Positions 7,755 through 15,145 of a stretch of 17,961 bases of DNA are shown here, one piece after another. The translations under genes and the position numbers were made by a program. Every line of letters begins with the position of its first letter. The stretch's first letter is position 1. The notes beneath the pieces were generated by a model. The model saw only the letters and a list, made by a program, of their open reading frames with translations, did no database searches and was not told the origin of the DNA. Origin of the DNA: Aphodousia sp048520025 (lineage in GTDB: Bacteria > Pseudomonadota > Gammaproteobacteria > Burkholderiales > Burkholderiaceae_F); assembly GCA_048520025.1 (NCBI GenBank), contig DBFZTP010000020.1, positions 1 to 17,961 on the forward strand, in the 5' to 3' direction.

Positions 7755-8354
7755 CTAGAATGTCGTCTTAACAAAGGATGTAATACCGCCCAAAAACATT
7801 TGCACGGCCATGGTCGCCAAGATCAAACCCATTAATCGTTCAAAAGCAGCCGTCGTTCTTTCACCGACTAATTGTTGAATGCGATCGGCAAAAATCAAAA
7901 TCACAGCACTGGCAAACATGGTTAATAAAACCACGCTTAACCACTCGAGCATGCGTTCGGGATTACCGCCAACCAAAACCAAAACAGAAGCCAAGGTTGA
8001 AGGGCCTGCTAATGCCGGAACTGCCAAAGGCACAATAAAGGGTTCGCCCGACGGAGACTCACCGAAAACACCTTCCTTTGACGGGAAAACCATTCGGATG
8101 GCCATCAACAAAACAACCAAGCCGCCCCCGATGGATAAAGCGGCTTGACTTAATCCCAACGTATCAAGAAAGGGTTTACCGACAAACGCAAAAACACACA
8201 AAATCGCAGCGGCAATACAGCACTCTCGAACAATAATCACCTTACGACGCTTAATCGGTACTTGTCGCAAAGAAGCAATAAATAGCGGAATGTTGCCCAA
8301 AGGGTCTGCCATCAAAAACATCAACAGCAAAGCCGAAAAAAAGGTATGTTCCAT
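7755..8354 (-). CDS. MarC/YhgN-family integral membrane protein
   Basis: A 199-residue inner-membrane protein with about six hydrophobic helices. It shows the family features MADPLGNIPLF near the N-terminus (about 15-25), a second half starting near GEPFIVPLAVPALAGPSTLA (about 103-122), and RLMGLILATMAVQMFLGGI near the C-terminus. These match E. coli YhgN more closely than MarC itself, as I recall both. Family members lack an established biochemical function; the old link of MarC to multiple antibiotic resistance was not upheld. The ribosome site is weak (GAAAG), and the gene starts 2 nt after the yqiA stop, so translation is probably coupled. Co-transcription with mpl and yqiA gives no clear functional hint. 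Confidence 0.9.
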   Translation of the reverse strand: MEHTFFSALLLMFLMADPLGNIPLFIASLRQVPIKRRKVIIVRECCIAAAILCVFAFVGKPFLDTLGLSQAALSIGGGLVVLLMAIRMVFPSKEGVFGESPSGEPFIVPLAVPALAGPSTLASVLVLVGGNPERMLEWLSVVLLTMFASAVILIFADRIQQLVGERTTAAFERLMGLILATMAVQMFLGGITSFVKTTF

Positions 8355-8356
8355 TT

Positions 8357-8914
8357 TTAATCTTTCAAAAAGTTTTTAATTGCCGGCAAACACGTCTCGA
8401 AATTCTCAATTTCGTGAGTATTTCCGTTCAAAATAATTTGTTCACAATGACTGTACTTCTTTTGCCCTTTGGTCCAGTCCAACACTTCATCGGCTGTTGA
8501 TAAAAAGACCAAGTAGCGTTGCGGATTCGTAGCATTAACAGCCATCTCTCGGGCCTGATCGGCGTACTCCGGTTTCACATCAATCGTGCGATTCGTGTTA
8601 TTGATCGTTTGAATGCCCAAGTAGTCATTAATCACAGACCAAGGTTCTGTCGCAGGGTTCAAAAGCACGGCCTTACAACCGATTTTTTCAGCCAACCACG
8701 TTGCATAAAAACCACCAAGACTCGACCCCACCAAACAAATCTCTTTCGGATCCAGATCTTTCACAACATCTAACATAATCGCTTGGGCTTCAAATGGCCC
8801 GACATTTAAGTCTGGCGCTCGAAAAGCATTATTTGCTGAGAAAGCCTTTTTTAAAATTTGCCCCTTTTTGCTCTCAGGCGACGAACGAAATCCGTGTAAA
8901 TAAATTACGACCAT
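8357..8914 (-). CDS. yqiA: YqiA/YcfP-family alpha/beta-hydrolase (esterase)
   Basis: A 185-residue small cytoplasmic serine esterase; the physiological substrate is unknown for the family. It begins MVVIYLHGFRSSPESKK, the oxyanion-region motif typical of the family. The nucleophile elbow GSSLGG at 63-68 has Ser65; Asp142 (TADEVLDW) and His167 (GNTHEIENF) complete a plausible triad. Length matches the family (about 190). Its ATG shares one base with the mpl stop (TAATG), and an AAAGGA element lies inside the end of mpl, so translation is coupled. E. coli yqiA sits in a different operon (with parE and cpdA), so the link with mpl here is a lineage arrangement. Confidence 0.9.
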   Translation of the reverse strand: MVVIYLHGFRSSPESKKGQILKKAFSANNAFRAPDLNVGPFEAQAIMLDVVKDLDPKEICLVGSSLGGFYATWLAEKIGCKAVLLNPATEPWSVINDYLGIQTINNTNRTIDVKPEYADQAREMAVNATNPQRYLVFLSTADEVLDWTKGQKKYSHCEQIILNGNTHEIENFETCLPAIKNFLKD

Positions 8915-10251
8915 TAGGCATCCTTTAGCGCAGATAAGAGTTTGCCATGAATACCACCGAAGCCCCCATTACTCATCACTAAAACATAATCATCCGGACG
9001 AGCCGTATCGACAACCGTTTTCACAACCTCATCGATGTCATGCTTAACATATGCCTTTTGCCCCAAGGAACTGAGAGCGGCCTCAACATCCCAGCCCAAA
9101 GAGGGTGCAGCATAGCAAACGACTTCGTCGGCTCCCTCTAAACTGTCAGCCAAACGATCTTTCATCGTTCCCATTTTCATCGTGTTGCTGCGAGGTTCAA
9201 TCACAGCAATGATGCGCTTATCAGGACCGATTTGACCTCTTAAAGCCGCCAATGTTTCTGTAATGGCAGTCGGATGATGAGCAAAATCATCAATGACCGT
9301 CACGCCTCGCTCACACCCCTTCACTTCCATACGGCGTTTAACACCAGAAAAAGCCCTTAAGGCCTCTAATGAAACTTTAGGATCAATACCCACATGCGTT
9401 GCCGCAACCACCGCTGCCAACGCATTGAGTTGATTGTGATGACCCGCTAAAGCCATCTGAAGGGCACCGATACACCGATCCTTAAAATAAACGCAATCAT
9501 TTTCAAGGTGCCACCCATTAACACTATTGAAATAGGCAACCCCACTATAAAGACCTCTGTCTAACACACGGTGCAAGGCATCAGCGTCATCATTGACAAC
9601 CACCAAAGCATTGTGCGACATCGTTCGCACTAAGTGATGGAACTGCGTTTCAATGGCTTCTAAATTCGGGAAAATGTCAGCATGGTCATACTCAAGATTA
9701 TTGAGGATGGCTGTTTTGGGGCGATAGTGTACAAACTTCGATCGTTTATCAAAAAAGCACGTGTCATATTCATCGGCTTCGATAACAAAGTAGCGAGAAT
9801 CGGTCAATCGAGCAGAATGATCAAAGTTTGACGGCACTCCACCAATTAAGAAACTGGGGTTTAATCCAGCGTACTCCAAAATCCAAGTCAAAAGCGAAGA
9901 TGTTGTAGTCTTACCGTGAGTGCCAGCTACCGCCAAAATGTGCCGTCCGGACAAAACGTGTTCACCTAACCATTGAGGACCCGATGTATAAGGCAGTCCC
10001 TCATCCAAAATGGCTTCCAACAAAGGATTGCCACGCGAGATAGCGTTGCCAATCACAAACATATCGGGCTTTAAAGCTAACTGATCAACATCATAGCCTT
10101 CAATCAATTCAATTCCGGCGTTGGTGAGCTGATCACTCATCGGCGGGTACACGTTCGCATCGCACCCTGTGACGCGATGACCGGCTGCGCGAGCCAGTTG
10201 TGCAACACCCCCCATGAAGGTGCCACAAATTCCTAAAATATGAATGTGCAT
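8914..10251 (-). CDS. mpl: UDP-N-acetylmuramate:L-alanyl-gamma-D-glutamyl-meso-diaminopimelate ligase
   Basis: A cytoplasmic murein-recycling enzyme. It uses ATP to join the tripeptide recovered from old peptidoglycan to UDP-MurNAc, bypassing MurC, MurD and MurE. It has 445 residues, normal for Mpl. The N-terminal Rossmann domain begins HIHILGICGTFMGG, the Mpl form of the Mur signature. The ATP-binding loop AGTHGKTTT is at 109-117, ADEYDTCFFDKRSKF at 159-173, NNLEYDHADIF at 184-194, and DDFAHHPTA marks the C-terminal domain. The start at 10251 gives the classical MHIHILG N-terminus and has AAAGAGA about 7 nt upstream. The in-frame ATG 8 codons earlier (10275) lacks a ribosome site. It is the first gene of a tight operon with yqiA, marC and rnb. 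AmpD, which frees the tripeptide, is encoded 6.4 kb away in the same window. Confidence 0.95.
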   Translation of the reverse strand: MHIHILGICGTFMGGVAQLARAAGHRVTGCDANVYPPMSDQLTNAGIELIEGYDVDQLALKPDMFVIGNAISRGNPLLEAILDEGLPYTSGPQWLGEHVLSGRHILAVAGTHGKTTTSSLLTWILEYAGLNPSFLIGGVPSNFDHSARLTDSRYFVIEADEYDTCFFDKRSKFVHYRPKTAILNNLEYDHADIFPNLEAIETQFHHLVRTMSHNALVVVNDDADALHRVLDRGLYSGVAYFNSVNGWHLENDCVYFKDRCIGALQMALAGHHNQLNALAAVVAATHVGIDPKVSLEALRAFSGVKRRMEVKGCERGVTVIDDFAHHPTAITETLAALRGQIGPDKRIIAVIEPRSNTMKMGTMKDRLADSLEGADEVVCYAAPSLGWDVEAALSSLGQKAYVKHDIDEVVKTVVDTARPDDYVLVMSNGGFGGIHGKLLSALKDA

Positions 10252-10449
10252 GACGCAATCTCTTTGCATAACCATAAAGAAATAGATTTTAACCGATAGG
10301 TTTACTCTTTTTTCGAAACTTCGTACACGTTCTCCTTGTTTTTCTTACAAAAAGACACCTTTTGCATCGTTTTCCCCAAGTTTTTCCCATGAGAAAGAAT
10401 CCCAATTCGCTATCATTTTGTTATTGGTCTCTTTTCGAGGAAATTCACA
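10252..10449. promoter_or_regulatory. Divergent promoter region between mpl and the AIM24-family gene
   Basis: A 198-nt AT-rich gap. For the rightward gene, TATCAT at 10411-10416 is a possible -10, 33 nt before the ATG, with no convincing -35. For mpl, TAAAAT on the minus strand near 10288-10293 is a possible -10, also without a good -35. T- and C-rich tracts at 10371-10389 have no clear dyad. No other structure is visible. Confidence 0.3.
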
Positions 10450-11166
10450 ATGGTTCGTTTTGAAATTACCGGCAGTGTCGATCCACTCTTGGCATGTCAA
10501 TTAGAAGAAGGTGACAAACTCCTTGCCGAGTCCAACGCCATGGTTGCAATGGACAGTACGCTGAAACTAAAAGGTAAAACTCGTGGTGGCTTACTGGGTT
10601 CAATTGGTAGAAAAATTCTCAATGATGAATCGTTCTTCCAACAAAGCATTGAAGCCGAGGACGGCAACGGGAAAATTCTTTTGGCTCCCAACATCCCCGG
10701 TGACATTCGTATTTTGGAAGTGGGTGAAAAGCAGTACATGATTACTGACGGTGCATTCTTAGCTTGTACCGAAGATGTTGAGCTCTCCTCCAAATATCAA
10801 GGAGTAGGTCGCTCTTTATTGGGTAACTCCGGTGGCTTTTTCGTCATGGGCACGGAAGGCAAAGGACAATTAGCGATCTCGGGCTTCGGTTCCATGCGCG
10901 AACTCGAGGTTCATCCCGGACAGTCCCTCTTTGTCGATAACGGTCACTTGGTCGCTTGGGACACAAATCTCAAATATGAACTGAGCATGAATACAGGCAA
11001 ATCGGGTCTTTTTGGCACATTGGTCAATAGCCAAACAACCGGTGAAGGCATCGTCTTAGAATTTAAAGGCGAAGGTAAAGTCTATGTCTGCTCTCGAAAT
11101 CGCGGTGGATTCCTCAATTGGGTCTTTGATAACGTTCCGGCAGACAAAACCGTCAAAAACGATTAA
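10450..11166 (+). CDS. AIM24/TIGR00266-family protein of unknown function
   Basis: A 238-residue soluble protein with no signal peptide or membrane helix. It reads as the AIM24 family (TIGR00266), whose fold resembles the tryptophan RNA-binding attenuator protein. Features visible are many short beta strands and glycine turns, RGGLLGSIGRKILNDESFFQQ (about 45-65), a central LLAPNIPGDIRILEV (about 77-91), and a C-terminal half with LEVHPGQSLFVDNGHLVAWD and the near-terminal VYVCSRNRGG. The yeast homologue is mitochondrial; bacterial function is unknown. The start has GAGGAAA about 7 nt upstream. It stands alone: divergent from mpl, with a terminator 10 nt after its stop, and 250 nt from accB. 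The family is recognised; I assign no role. Confidence 0.85.
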   Translation: MVRFEITGSVDPLLACQLEEGDKLLAESNAMVAMDSTLKLKGKTRGGLLGSIGRKILNDESFFQQSIEAEDGNGKILLAPNIPGDIRILEVGEKQYMITDGAFLACTEDVELSSKYQGVGRSLLGNSGGFFVMGTEGKGQLAISGFGSMRELEVHPGQSLFVDNGHLVAWDTNLKYELSMNTGKSGLFGTLVNSQTTGEGIVLEFKGEGKVYVCSRNRGGFLNWVFDNVPADKTVKND

Positions 11167-11173
11167 TTTTTAT

Positions 11174-11203
11174 CAGTAAGGGCCGTTTTCGGTCCTTATT
11201 GTT
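11174..11203 (+). terminator. Intrinsic terminator after the AIM24-family gene
   Basis: TAAGGGCCG (11177-11185) pairs with CGGTCCTTA (11190-11198) around a TTTT loop, with one G-T wobble. CAG/TTG extends the stem to 12 bp. The downstream tract is TTATTGTT rather than a pure T-run, so efficiency may be moderate. It separates this gene from the acc operon. Confidence 0.65.
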
Positions 11204-11248
11204 CCGATCTTCCAAAACTTCTCCTCCCCCTTTTCAAATAAGCCCTCC

Positions 11249-11385
11249 AACAGGACTACCCTGTTTGCGTGAGGAAAAACATCAAAAAATCGTAAAAATT
11301 AGCGCATTTTTCTAGACATTTAACCGAAAATACCTGAAAATGCAGAATAAATGTGCGTTTGCCCACAATCATCCTTTGTTGGGTG
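11249..11385 (+). promoter_or_regulatory. Promoter and leader of the accB operon
   Basis: TAGACA (11313-11318) matches the -35 consensus in five of six bases. With exactly 17 nt spacing it is followed by GAAAAT (11336-11341), a modest -10. The promoter is spanned by an inverted repeat, GCATTTTTC (11304-11312) with GAAAATGC (11336-11343), one T unpaired. Upstream, AACAGG/CCTGTT with an ACTAC loop (11249-11265) is a further perfect dyad. In the leader, CCCACAA (11362-11368) can pair with TTGTTGGG (11376-11383), one T bulged, about 33 nt before the ATG. Which of these elements acts in control cannot be told from sequence alone. Confidence 0.4.
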
Positions 11386-11416
11386 AACCGACTGAATAAC
11401 CAAAGAGGGATATCAA

Positions 11417-11875
11417 ATGGATTTACGTAAACTTAAGACCCTGATCGACTTGGTCGCTGAAAGTGGCATTTCTGAATTGGAAGTCACCGAAGAAAACGAC
11501 AAGGTTCGCATTGTCAATAAAGTTCAAACCGTAGCCGTCGCGGCTCCTGTTGTGGCCGCTCCCGTTGCTGCTCCTGTGGCAGCCCCCGCTGCTCCGAGCG
11601 TTCAAGCTGCTCCTGCAGCGGCTGAAGAACGTGTTGTCGAAGGCACGACCGTGACCTCTCCGATGGTTGGCACGTTCTATCGTTCTCCGAACCCGGGTGC
11701 CGAACCCTTCGTGAAGGTTGGCGATAAGGTTGAAGCGGGTCAAACGTTGTGCATCATTGAAGCCATGAAGTTGCTCAATGAAATCGAAGCTGAAACGTCT
11801 GGCACGATCAAAGAAATCTTGGTTGACAACGCTCAACCTGTTGAATTCGGTCAACCTCTGTTTATCATCGGATAG
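11417..11875 (+). CDS. accB: Biotin carboxyl carrier protein of acetyl-CoA carboxylase
   Basis: A 152-residue carrier that holds biotin and shuttles the carboxyl group from biotin carboxylase (AccC) to the carboxyltransferase (AccA/AccD), the first committed step of fatty acid synthesis. The N-terminal helix-rich segment MDLRKLKTLIDLVAESG is typical. A flexible Ala/Pro/Val linker covers about 40-68. The C-terminal biotinyl domain (about 76-152) contains TVTSPMVGTFYRSP and the biotinylation site EAMKL with Lys118. The family 'thumb' sequence is present before it (TFYRSPNPGAEPFV). The ribosome site GAGGGA lies 7 nt before the ATG. It heads the operon accB-accC-prmA-DUF3426. In E. coli AccB limits its own operon's expression; that cannot be judged here. 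Confidence 0.97.
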   Translation: MDLRKLKTLIDLVAESGISELEVTEENDKVRIVNKVQTVAVAAPVVAAPVAAPVAAPAAPSVQAAPAAAEERVVEGTTVTSPMVGTFYRSPNPGAEPFVKVGDKVEAGQTLCIIEAMKLLNEIEAETSGTIKEILVDNAQPVEFGQPLFIIG

Positions 11876-11883
11876 AGCATCCT

Positions 11884-13260
11884 ATGTTTGGAAAAATTCT
11901 TATTGCCAACCGTGGCGAGATTGCGTTGAGAATTCAACGCGCTTGTCGCGAGATGGGCATTCGTACCGTTGTCGTTCACTCCACGGCTGACGTGGATGCG
12001 AAATACGTTCGACTCGCCGACGAAAGCGTCTGTATCGGTCCGGCTTCATCGGTTGACAGTTACTTGAATATTCCTGCCATTATCAGCGCAGCTGAAGTAA
12101 CAGACGCCGAAGCCATTCATCCCGGTTACGGTTTCCTGTCTGAAAACGCTGACTTCGCCGAACGCGTAGAAAAGTCTGGCTTTGCCTTTATTGGCCCTCG
12201 CCCTGACTCTATTCGCATCATGGGTGACAAGGTTTCTGCCAAGCAAGCCATGTTAGCTGCTGGCGTGCCCTGTGTACCGGGTTCTGACGGTGCCTTGCCT
12301 GAAGATCCTGAAGAAATCTTAAAAATCGCTCGCAAGATCGGTTACCCCGTCATCATTAAGGCTAGTGGTGGCGGTGGCGGTCGTGGTATGCGCGTGGTTC
12401 GTACGGAAGCCGCATTAATTAATGCTGTTTCTATGACCAAGCAAGAAGCTCAAGTGGCTTTCAATAACCCGACTGTTTACATGGAAAAATTCTTGGAAAA
12501 TCCGCGTCACATTGAAATCCAGGTGCTCGCTGATAATTTCCACAATGCTATCTATCTTGGTGAGCGCGATTGCTCCATGCAACGCCGCAACCAAAAAGTG
12601 TTGGAAGAAGCTCCCGCCCCCGGCATTGATCGCAAGCAAATTGAAAAGGTCGGAGAGCGTTGCGTTGAAGCCTGTAAGCGCATCGGTTATCGTGGTGCCG
12701 GTACGTTTGAATTCTTGTACGAAAACGGCCAATTCTATTTCATCGAAATGAATACCCGTATTCAGGTCGAACACCCTGTCACGGAATTAATCACCGGCAT
12801 TGACTTGGTTCGCGAACAAATTCGTGTGGCTTACGGTGAACGTTTGAATTACCGTCAACGCGACATTAATTTGCACGGGCACGCTATTGAATGCCGTATT
12901 AACGCTGAAGATCCGTTTACCTTTATCCCGTCTCCAGGTCGTGTAACGGCTTGGCATACGCCGGGCGGCCCAGGCATTCGTTTTGATAGTCATGTTTACG
13001 CTGGCTACTTTGTGCCCCCTTACTATGACTCCATGATCGGCAAATTGATTGCCTATGGCGATACCCGTGAAACGGCTATTGCTCGCATGAAGATTGCTTT
13101 ATCTGAAATGGTAGTCTCAGGCATTAAGACAAACCTTCCCTTGCACCGTGAAATCTTGTCTGACAGTAAGTTCCGTCAAGGTGGCACAAGCATTCACTAT
13201 TTGGAAGAACGTCTTCAAGATTTGAAGAATCAACGCAAAACGCATGAAGAGGGAATCTAA
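11884..13260 (+). CDS. accC: Biotin carboxylase subunit of acetyl-CoA carboxylase
   Basis: A 458-residue ATP-grasp enzyme that carboxylates the biotin on AccB with bicarbonate and ATP. The N-terminal domain begins KILIANRGEIALRI. The ATP-grasp domain shows KASGGGGGRGMR (159-170), the glycine-rich lid. Catalytic and binding residues fall at the same numbers as in E. coli: Lys159, Cys230, Lys238, Glu288, Arg292 and Glu296, within GERDCSMQRRNQK and EMNTRIQVEHPVTE. The C-terminal biotin carboxylase domain is complete, with about nine residues more than E. coli. The start lies 8 nt after the accB stop with only a weak GGAT/AGAG ribosome site, so coupling to accB is likely. The stop shares one base with the prmA start. 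Confidence 0.98.
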   Translation: MFGKILIANRGEIALRIQRACREMGIRTVVVHSTADVDAKYVRLADESVCIGPASSVDSYLNIPAIISAAEVTDAEAIHPGYGFLSENADFAERVEKSGFAFIGPRPDSIRIMGDKVSAKQAMLAAGVPCVPGSDGALPEDPEEILKIARKIGYPVIIKASGGGGGRGMRVVRTEAALINAVSMTKQEAQVAFNNPTVYMEKFLENPRHIEIQVLADNFHNAIYLGERDCSMQRRNQKVLEEAPAPGIDRKQIEKVGERCVEACKRIGYRGAGTFEFLYENGQFYFIEMNTRIQVEHPVTELITGIDLVREQIRVAYGERLNYRQRDINLHGHAIECRINAEDPFTFIPSPGRVTAWHTPGGPGIRFDSHVYAGYFVPPYYDSMIGKLIAYGDTRETAIARMKIALSEMVVSGIKTNLPLHREILSDSKFRQGGTSIHYLEERLQDLKNQRKTHEEGI

Positions 13261-14162
13261 TGCGCGAAATTACTCTTTTAGTCAGTGAAAAAGCCACGGA
13301 CGTGTTGGGTGACGCTTTGATGGATGCCGGCGCCTTGTCGGTAAGCATTGAAGACGCCGATGCTGATACGCCCGATGAGCAACCCCTTTATGGCGAACCG
13401 GGCATGGAGCCCGCTCCCATGGCTTGGAAAAACTCCTTCTTGAAGGTGTTGGTTGATGACGATTTTGCGTTTGATTTGGACTTGGCCATCGTGGCCAAAG
13501 CCTTAAATATCGAGACGCCGCAAATCATCAAGGATGAAACGGTTGAAGATGCTGACTGGGTACGCATCACCCAAGCTCAATTCCAACCCGTCAAAGTGTC
13601 CGATCGCCTCTGGATTGTGCCGACGTGGCATGAACCGCCGGCGGGTGATACGGCCATCAATATCCGTTTAGACCCGGGCGTTGCTTTTGGTACAGGCTCT
13701 CATCCGACAACGCACCTTTGTCTTCAATGGTTAGATGGTCACGTTCAAGCCCATCAAACCGTTTTGGATTACGGTTGTGGTACGGGGATTTTGGCTATTG
13801 CTGCCCGTAAGCTTGGTGCTGAACGTGTTTGGGGAACGGACATCGATCCGCAAGCTGTTGAAGCCGCTCAAATTAACAGTCAAGCCAATGAGGCGCCGGC
13901 TCAATTCGTGCTTCCGGACGAAATGCCCGAAGGCACGTTTGACGTTGTTGTTGCCAACATTCTTTCTAACCCGCTCAAGCTCTTGGCTCCGGCCTTATTG
14001 GCTCGTGTTAACGTTGGCGGTCACTTGGTCTTATCAGGTGTTTTGGCTCGCCAAGCTGAAGAAGTTATCGCTGTTTATCGTGAACACGACCCTCGCGTTG
14101 AACTTTCTGTTTGGAAAGAACAAGACGGTTGGGTGTGCATCGCCGGACAACGTAAGGCCTAA
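13260..14162 (+). CDS. prmA: Ribosomal protein L11 methyltransferase
   Basis: A 300-residue cytoplasmic S-adenosylmethionine-dependent enzyme that trimethylates lysines and the N-terminus of ribosomal protein L11; loss is well tolerated in E. coli. An N-terminal ferredoxin-like substrate-recognition domain covers about 1-100. The class I methyltransferase fold follows: DPGVAFGTGSHPTT (138-151), motif I LDYGCGTG (169-176), the acidic motif II TDIDPQAVE (193-201), and the NILSNPL substrate motif (233-239). It overlaps accC by one base (TAATG) with GAGGGA inside the accC end, so translation is coupled. The accBC-prmA arrangement is common in proteobacteria. Confidence 0.97.
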   Translation: MREITLLVSEKATDVLGDALMDAGALSVSIEDADADTPDEQPLYGEPGMEPAPMAWKNSFLKVLVDDDFAFDLDLAIVAKALNIETPQIIKDETVEDADWVRITQAQFQPVKVSDRLWIVPTWHEPPAGDTAINIRLDPGVAFGTGSHPTTHLCLQWLDGHVQAHQTVLDYGCGTGILAIAARKLGAERVWGTDIDPQAVEAAQINSQANEAPAQFVLPDEMPEGTFDVVVANILSNPLKLLAPALLARVNVGGHLVLSGVLARQAEEVIAVYREHDPRVELSVWKEQDGWVCIAGQRKA

Positions 14163-14167
14163 TCATC

Positions 14168-15094
14168 ATGGCTGTATACATCACTCGCTGCCCGAGCTGT
14201 CAACAAGCTTATCGCCTCAATGACACTCAATTAAGTGCCAAAGACGGTTTAGTTCGTTGCGGCTTTTGTCAGAATGTTTTTAATGCGAAAGAGCATCTCT
14301 ATCGCTCTAAAGACGTACCTACTGAAACGGCCGTTATTCGAGCTGAGCGAGAAGCAGAAATGGAACGAAAGGGTGTTGCCAGCATGGCTGCCCTTTCAGC
14401 CCAGTTGCAAGGGTTTGATGCCGTCGATGAAGAGGATAATTCTGGCCTTGTCGGCATTCGCACAGAACCGCGTTTGGGCCCCGTACGTCAAGATGTCATT
14501 AACGGATCAAACAACTCCATCGAAATCATTCATCACGAACCTCAGCGTACCAATGCGACCGTTGAATACGGTGATGATGAGGAAGATGAAGAAGATATCC
14601 CCGTCAAAAAGTCAACGTCTAAGCGAGGTATTTGGATCGTCATTGCGCTCATTGCAGCTCTTTTGATTGGCTTACAATTATCGCTTTCTTTCCGAGGTGC
14701 AATTATCGAGAAATTGCCTCAATCGGAAGCAATGTTTAATACGCTTTGCCAATATTTTGTTTGCCAGCCGATCGCCAATACAACAGAGACAACCGCAGAA
14801 GAACCTAAAAACGTTGTTCTGGCCTCTCAAAGCCTTCAACGTGTCGGTGGAGACGAATACGTGATTGTTGCCAACCTCCACAACGAAAAGGCTGTTGAAG
14901 AGACCTTTCCTGAGATGACGGTTGTTCTTAAGGGTGAAAAGGGCGATATTTTAACGCGTCGCATTCTTAAACCCTCTGACTACCTCAACGATGCAACGCA
15001 AAAGCTCAAACCGAACGAAACTCGTCAAGTTGCTTTTACCTTCAAAATTTCTGAAGGTGTTCCTAACGAATTGTCCATCGAGTTAGGCCAATAA
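14168..15094 (+). CDS. Zinc-ribbon and DUF3426 membrane protein
   Basis: A 308-residue single-pass membrane protein. The N-terminus is a zinc ribbon of the MJ0042 type, CPSC (Cys8, Cys11) and CGFC (Cys31, Cys34). A charged, low-complexity linker follows (about 45-150) with an acidic cluster near 134-143. One transmembrane helix is at about 154-173, and the C-terminal DUF3426 domain (about 175-308) includes the paired cysteines of LCQYFVC (Cys194, Cys199), which could form a disulphide. The helix is preceded by KK...KR and so predicts the zinc ribbon inside and DUF3426 in the periplasm. It begins 5 nt after prmA and is the last gene before a strong terminator. Function is unknown; its constant place behind prmA in betaproteobacteria is from memory. 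Confidence 0.88.
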   Translation: MAVYITRCPSCQQAYRLNDTQLSAKDGLVRCGFCQNVFNAKEHLYRSKDVPTETAVIRAEREAEMERKGVASMAALSAQLQGFDAVDEEDNSGLVGIRTEPRLGPVRQDVINGSNNSIEIIHHEPQRTNATVEYGDDEEDEEDIPVKKSTSKRGIWIVIALIAALLIGLQLSLSFRGAIIEKLPQSEAMFNTLCQYFVCQPIANTTETTAEEPKNVVLASQSLQRVGGDEYVIVANLHNEKAVEETFPEMTVVLKGEKGDILTRRILKPSDYLNDATQKLKPNETRQVAFTFKISEGVPNELSIELGQ

Positions 15095-15100
15095 CACCAC

Positions 15101-15131
15101 TCCCCGTTAGCCAACACTAACGGGGATTTTT
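15101..15131 (+). terminator. Strong intrinsic terminator of the accB-accC-prmA-DUF3426 operon
   Basis: TCCCCGTTAG (15101-15110) pairs perfectly over 10 bp with CTAACGGGGA (15117-15126) around a CCAACA loop. Five T residues (15127-15131) follow. It is the clearest terminator in the window. It lies 6 nt after the stop of the DUF3426 gene and only 14 nt before the next start codon. Confidence 0.9.
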
Positions 15132-15145
15132 CTAGGGCTGATCAC

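Noticed and set aside
10252..10275. Upstream ATG for mpl at 10275.
   Set aside because: No ribosome site, and the family begins at MHIHILG; the upstream codons add MVMQRDCV without precedent.
11525..11625. Repetitive GCT/CCT/GTT-rich tract as a DNA repeat.
   Set aside because: It encodes the Ala/Pro/Val linker of AccB, a normal feature of the biotin carrier.
11868..11882. GGAT-AGAGC-ATCC hairpin between accB and accC as a terminator or processing site.
   Set aside because: Only four base pairs, no T-run, and it overlaps the accC ribosome-binding region; it may be chance.
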